Source of the DNA: Lithospermum erythrorhizon | Taxonomy: Eukaryota > Streptophyta > Magnoliopsida > Boraginales > Boraginaceae | NCBI GenBank assembly: GCA_019722365.1 | Contig: JADFUC010000271.1 | Location: forward strand, 1-64,000 | Reading direction: 5' to 3' | DNA: 64,000 bases | Shown: in pieces, positions 58,567 to 64,000 of the stretch | Position numbering within the stretch: the first letter of the stretch is position 1 | Layout of the letters: each line of letters opens with the position of its first letter | Notes under the pieces: model-generated | The model's database searches: none | What the model saw: the letters and a program-made list of their open reading frames with translations, nothing else | What the model was told of the DNA's origin: nothing | Position numbers and translations under genes: made by a program

Positions 58567-59016
58567 CTAAATAAACTAAACAGCCCTTGCATTTGCCAGA
58601 AATTAAAGATTATTTGACTTTCCTTTCTGATATGCTATATACCATTAGACCATACTTAGCATGCTTACAGGATAATCTCATGGTGATGAATTAGCCCGAA
58701 TGCGAGGCGCTTCGTTGGCGTATCAGCGTATACTTATTATCACTTCGTATTACGTACTACTTTAATTTGTTCGTGCATGCATTTAATGTAATAACTAGGC
58801 CATGATGATTATGTTTCTTAATTTATTTATGTCTCTGAGCAAGAGGTACAAAGTTGAATGACCCATCTTAGCTGGGCAAAAACTCGGTTGCAGCCATGGC
58901 GGTGTTCGCTTCCTTGTTGCCTATTTTATCAACAGATCTGAGCCTCATTTGTTTAATAAGATTGCTAAACCAAACCAGTGAAAAATGGAGTTTAATCTAA
59001 AAAACAAAATATTACT

Positions 59017-59100
59017 GGGGTGAGAGAGGCTCGAACTCTCGACCTCAGGATTACTCAGATGCTATGAGACCTACGCGCTAGCCAACTGCGCCACCACCCC
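59017..59100 (-). tRNA. trnM-CAT: tRNA-Met (elongator, anticodon CAT) with intron
   Basis: The - strand reads GGGGTGGTGGCGCAGTTGG, then CTAGCGCGTAGGTCTCATA (anticodon CAT), a ~11-base intron (GCATCTGAGTA region), and CCTGAGGTCGAGAGTTCGA, closing with CCTCTCTCACCCC. The 7-bp acceptor stem GGGGTGG is matched to TCACCCC with one wobble. The T-loop GTTCGAG and A-box TGGCGCAGTTGG are intact. Plant nuclear elongator tRNA-Met genes carry a short intron at this position. CCA is not encoded. A T-run follows the 3' end on the - strand (AGTAATATTTTGTTTTTTA). Confidence 0.95.
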
Positions 59101-59747
59101 TTATGTTGTCTCATAAACCATTTATTTCTATATAGTCCTTTTCTTCCTCTCTCTCGATAAAAATACTTTTTATTTTTTTTTAAATAATATTATAAAATCA
59201 TTACAAGAAAATATAAATATTGAAATATTTTTGAATTCAAATCTAGTTATATTATTTTTATATATGTGTGTAGCATAACATAATTTGTTGTTAACCCTAA
59301 GATAAAAAACTTGAATTGAAATAAATTAGAGTACAAGAGATATTAGATTATGAACCTAACAAAATAATTTATGTTACATCATCTTGGGTTGGGATATGAA
59401 ACGTCCAAGGGGAAATGATTTATGAAGTGACCTCCAGTGTGTTCATCATGAACTTTGCTATGGCATTTTAACATTGACTATTCATAATGAAAAAAAGTCT
59501 TTATATGTTTATTAAACTTTTGAGGTTAACAAATGAGTCAAAATGTAAAAATATGGGTGAGCAAAATATTGCAAAAAGAACGATAAACTGAGACATGGGG
59601 AGTAATATTTTCTTAAGGATGAACTATTTAGAACAACCAAGATTCTGAACTGGAGGGACAATATTATGTCGAGAAAGGACATTGTTATACAGATATGCTA
59701 AGAGGGTGCTTGAGTAAGTAACATTATGTACAAGTGCTATAATGTTT
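59101..59747. other. Spacer between tRNA-Met and kinesin 3' end
   Basis: AT-rich. The part next to 59747 is the kinesin 3' UTR. No repeat or gene is recognised. Confidence 0.35.
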
Positions 59748-62700
59748 CTATAGATGTAGGATGTTAGATATTAAATCCCAACCCATCCCAGTCTTTTTAT
59801 CATTTGGGGACACAAAATTGAGTTGGAACATCTCTTTAGTGACATGTTCGCCATTCTCACAAAACCCGACCAGCTTCGCGACGATCTCTGCACTTTCTTC
59901 TACGTGCTGCATATTCAGAGGATCCGTCCATAGTTTATTTACCAGCTGCAGCCTTCGTCGCAGTTTTCCTTCAGGTGGAATGTCCCATTTTAGATACAGC
60001 AGTTCCCTTTCATCAGCACTTAGTTTTGTACTCACTCTCTTTGCTAAATGTTCCCTTTCTTGCTTAAGAGCTCTCACACTGCATAGTACGAAGTCATTGG
60101 ACTTAAATATTATCAAGCATTCAGTAATGTGGCGAAAACCAGTTTAGGCGTTTACCTTGCTGCAACGGAGCCAGGAGGATCGTCACCTAAGAGTGCCGGA
60201 CTTGCATTCCCAACCTCTGCAAACTGTTGCTCCAACCAAGTCAGTCTTTTGAGCTCCACTTCCATATAAATCTGGTCAGAGGGGTCTCCTCTAAACAGCA
60301 GATAAAACTGACTTCGGTGAACAATGGATACATGGCAAAAATACCACAACATTATAATTTGCTTCCTTTGCTCCTCGAAAACCAATTGCCACGGCATTGG
60401 AGATTGATCAACACTGTTGTTGGTCTCATCATTCCCAGCATCGTTGGTCTCCATTTCCAGAACCTTCACATAGCAATCAAAGTTAAAATAAATCAAAATC
60501 TATGACGAAGATCAAATAAAAAGGAGGTTAGAGGAAGGACGATGAGGCCGGATTCTATTTCCAGGCTGCAGAATAGCAAATAAGGGGATAAAATTAATCG
60601 CACCTGGCAAACAAGAAGTTGTTTCTGATACTGTAACTTTGCCACCCGTTCTTTCAGCTCAGTAACATAAGCTTTTATACTCCGGATGTTCTCCTCAGCT
60701 GCTTTCTTAAACATGTTCTGCATTTTCTTTACATTAACAGAGCTTCCTTGCTTCGGTGCAGGTGTGCTTTTTCTTGATGAAGTGCAATTTGTTTCTGAAC
60801 TACTTGGAGTGCCCTTTTGCCGAAGGGTTGTTGCATTAGAAGTTGATAGGTCGTTCTCTGGGGCTCTGTTTTCCGAATCACATTCCATTGTGTCCGAAGT
60901 ATTAGATGAACAAGGAGACTTTATTATATGTTGCATATTCGGGGTATTGCTCAACGCAAAAGGAAAAATTTTCTTCTTCTTTGATGAACTTCTTGTATCA
61001 GGAGTGTCTTCACCACTTGGTAGACAAGTTGATAGTCTGTCTATGGATGTCTGAACATTCTCAAGCTTCTGTTCCAATGATGCTATGTTACTCTCTTGAG
61101 AATTCAGCCGTGCTATTTCCTCTCTCAGGGTAGCTTTATCCTTTAAATCAATTTCTTCAGGAGTAGAAGTCATCGCGTGCATGTCCTTGATTTCTGATAA
61201 CAAATTCGCAATTGTTTCTGCGCTTCCTTGACTCCCAAGTTTATAGGACATGACTTCCTTGTGAAGAAATTCTAATGCACGGTTTGCTTCCTCACCTAGC
61301 TGCCTCTGCCGTACCTCCAGTTTTCTAATTTCTTGTACAAGAATGGAGGGATCTGCAGATGCAACTGATCGCCGAATCATCCTTGTCAGACCTTTCCTTG
61401 CTGCAGTTCTTGTCAAAGGTGTACTAGAAAGTGATCCATTATCCGCAAAAGAAAGACATTTAACCACATGTCTGGAAGGTCCATCAAAATTTGATCCCTG
61501 AAAGTCATGGCTCACACATTTGAGTGCATTAAAAAATTTGCATGACTTTTGTAATAAGTTCCAAGCATGTGAACATATATCTAAAAACACCTGATATACC
61601 TTGATCTCCTTACGAGCACTTCTTTCCTGTTCTAGCTGAGATTGTGCATTATCTCGTTGGCGTTTTAGCTCATTCATCTCCCTCTCCATCTGATTAACAA
61701 CATTACAAAATTACTCTAGTTCAACTTATTTTGTCAAGAGTCTTGCAAGACATTCATATTGAAAATGCATTCTGACCTTTTCTATAAGGAATTCTGAAAG
61801 CATCATCATTATAAATACTCCGTATTATTTAGGAACAACTTCCATAGAAATAGCGAATATAAATATATAATTCCTATCAAATATAATCCAACAAATGATT
61901 GTGTATTACCTGATTAATTTTAAGTTCCTTCTCCTCGAGTAAAGCCTTTAAGCTTGAAGATGCAAATGGATCTGGGCTTTGGAGTTCGGCCTCAAGCCTA
62001 GAAACCTCCTTTTGTAATTGCTTCACTAATAGCTTCTCTTTGACAACCTAAGGAATCCAGAATGCCTTTCAGTTTCGGACATTTTTCAAGTAGTTATGAA
62101 GATATGAGTTTGAATAATTGTATCCTACCCAGCATCTCTTATTCTCTCATAGGTATACTCACAAATTCATCATCCAAGCATAGTCTATTTACCACGAAAG
62201 ATCTACAATTAAACAGTTTGGGGATGTTTTTGCAAATTACAAAGACTGATATCAAACAGCTCATACCATGTTTACTTGGGCGTTGTTTGTAACTTCCTTT
62301 GCACTAGTTGCAAAAGAGAGTGTGTTGCGAGACTGTTCAACATGGCTTAGAGCAGGACTCATGGTGCAAATAATTGCTGTCCTAGCATTCCCTCCAAGAG
62401 CAGGCTGCAGGATTCTTGTGAGCTTGGAATCTCTATAGGGTATGTGACCATTCTTCCTACCCCCACTGCAAAAAACAGGGAACCATGGTCATATGAGATA
62501 AAAGTAACCCCTTATTTAATGAGTAATCATATTAAAGAAAATCAGAAGACGATTGAGGTAAAAATATATCGAATACCTTAGCTTCCTGATAACAGTTGTC
62601 AACGTTAACAAGCTACGATTAATATGACTGCCTTCCTTTAATCTCGTGCCATCTGCATTAGTCTGTGATGCTCGCTCGCTTCCAGCAAGATCCACAAGGT

Positions 62701-64000
62701 TCTACAAATATGCTCATTAGCAATACTCTACAATCTACCACACACAATCTTCAGAGAGATTGAAACACATACCAAGCTTGCTATAAAGGATTTAATGCGC
62801 CCCGAATTTTCTCGCCAACTGCTTTCAATGGTCTACAGATCAAGTAAAAATACGTAAGTGCTAGAGTATGAAATGAATGGTATGAGGAACATGCGAGTTT
62901 GGTACTGAAAGAAATCAATTTTGCTAAACTGAATTCCTGCAGCATCTAATTAAAAAGTAAGTGGCATTCTACAAATACAGTGGTCTAAAGAAAAAGGAAT
63001 TACAAAAAGGTACTAGAATACCAGTTTGATAATCTGATGTGACCTTGAACTCGTATCATTAAGAGCAGTCTCGCCCACTTGCCTTTGAGCTGCAAAGCAT
63101 GTTGCGTGTTAACAAAATACAAAAGAACACAATGAACAGTTTCAGAGATGAAAAATATTGATGATCGATGTAGCAATAGGAACAGAAGTAGCATGTGTGA
63201 ACCTAAAATTTGCATACCTTCACAGATGCTAAATAAGTGACGCAAATGTTTATCATTTTTCACAATCTCTTCGGTCAACTTGTCAACTATGGTCCCTTTC
63301 TGCAATTTCGCTCCAAATGAATAGATCATAACATAAAATAAAATGAGAACGAATATTGAAGTTCTGTATCTTAGAGTAAGGTCTAGAAAAACCTTACCTC
63401 AGGGTCATCCAATAAGCGAAGAGAACCAGGCTCTCGATTCAACAGATCAACCACAGTTTCATTGTAAATCTCCAGAGCAGAAAACTTAAGTGCAAACTCT
63501 TTTTCAGGATCCTGCACCATGAATTATCCAGCAATCAGAAACCAGCCGAATAAAAGTTCTTCAAAAAGATATCACGTACTCAGTAAATAAACAGACAAGT
63601 TAAAAAAAACATACAATCTGAATCTGGTGATATATATCCTCAATTGCATTTTCAGCTATGCCTTTCATTGTGAATGTCTTCCCACTACTGGTCTGTCCAT
63701 ATGCAAAAATTGTAGCTGGGAAAAGACGAGAAGTATGACAATGGGCAGAATAAAAAAGAACTTGAAGAAAATACATGGACAAACCAACTATAAAAATTAG
63801 CATGCTCTTACAATTGATTCCATGTAGAGCAGAGAGAGCAACATCTCTAGCTCCTTCATCGTAAACATTTCTAGTAGTCGATGTTTGATCAAACACTTTA
63901 TCTGAAGAGACCATTTCATGTTAGCTATAAAGATATACTAATAACATGCTAAGAGTAACAACAATTCACTAAACATTAAGTCAATACCAAATGTGTATGG
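59748..64000 (-). CDS. TES: NACK2/TETRASPORE-type kinesin-7, partial at 5' end
   Basis: Plus-end kinesin of the NACK class. With its MAPKKK partner it drives phragmoplast expansion in plant cytokinesis, and TES acts in male meiosis. Exons (high to low): 64000(cut)-63988, 63901-63812, 63715-63615, 63511-63398, 63299-63218, 63089-63022, 62832-62773, 62701-62577, 62465-62267, 62047-61910, 61689-61600, 61497-60604, 60463-60156, 60078-59748, in frame throughout. Motor motifs: [13 protein letters not shown] (P-loop), NDTSSRSH (switch I), VDLAGSERA (switch II), [13 protein letters not shown]. Coiled coil follows ([20 protein letters not shown]). The C-terminal DUF3490 block includes [38 protein letters not shown] and [23 protein letters not shown] and EEKELKI favour TES/NACK2 over HINKEL/NACK1. 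The N-terminal ~100 residues lie beyond the window. Confidence 0.93.

Noticed and set aside
61497..61600. Single large kinesin exon 61689-60493
   Set aside because: The open frame reads through intron 61498-61599. The inserted residues ([13 protein letters not shown]...) are absent from the kinesin family and both splice sites are good.
1..64000. CRISPR array, operon, origin or bacterial system
   Set aside because: The window is clearly plant nuclear DNA with spliced genes. No direct-repeat/spacer array or prokaryotic signals were seen.

Overview
This window is nuclear DNA from a flowering plant, most likely a eudicot. Its genes have many short exons and AT-rich introns. Non-coding DNA carries MITEs, SINE-like repeats and LTR-retroelement debris. 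The protein families (NACK-type kinesin, DRP3 dynamin, TIFY/CCT/GATA factor, PADRE protein, DUF7870 protein) are plant specific or have clear plant forms. I cannot name the species.

Layout: 1-8.9 kb holds no intact gene that I recognise. It has an AT-rich repeat field (2.35-5.96 kb), one frameshifted exon of a starch synthase 4-like gene (6.54-6.72 kb) and a long-inverted-repeat element with a GC-rich core (7.07-8.06 kb). 8.9-10.8 kb (+) is a short-chain dehydrogenase/reductase gene with a frameshift. 11.1-12.3 kb is a truncated Ty3/gypsy-type LTR element. 14.1-15.5 kb (+) is a DUF7870 protein gene preceded by a 36-codon upstream ORF. 16.4-20.7 kb (+) is a five-KH-domain RNA-binding protein gene. 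21.2-22.1 kb is a MITE-like element filled with a minisatellite. 22.7-26.7 kb (+) is a TIFY/CCT/GATA zinc-finger factor. 29.0-37.2 kb (-) is a DRP3 dynamin gene. 38.5-44.3 kb (-) is methylmalonate-semialdehyde dehydrogenase (ALDH6). 48.0-49.9 kb (-) is a PADRE/DUF4228 gene. 51.2-54.4 kb is a block of decayed gene pieces (NDUFS4-like and ARL8-like). 56.9-59.0 kb carries a duplicated locus with a conserved hairpin. 59.0 kb (-) is an intron-containing tRNA-Met. 59.7-64.0 kb (-) is a NACK2/TETRASPORE-type kinesin that runs off the right edge.

For the KH, GATA, DRP3, ALDH6 and PADRE genes I placed every splice site by hand and the summed exons are divisible by three (674, 285, 836, 535 and 186 aa). 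The kinesin part inside the window is also in frame throughout. The dehydrogenase and DUF7870 genes each need a one-base correction in a homopolymer run. They may therefore be recent pseudogenes or assembly errors.

The intact genes are unrelated housekeeping or developmental genes: organelle fission, valine catabolism, cytokinesis, RNA binding and transcription. Nothing suggests a functional cluster. The items most worth a second look are the upstream ORF, the duplicated hairpin, the gene-fragment block and the minisatellite-bearing MITE.
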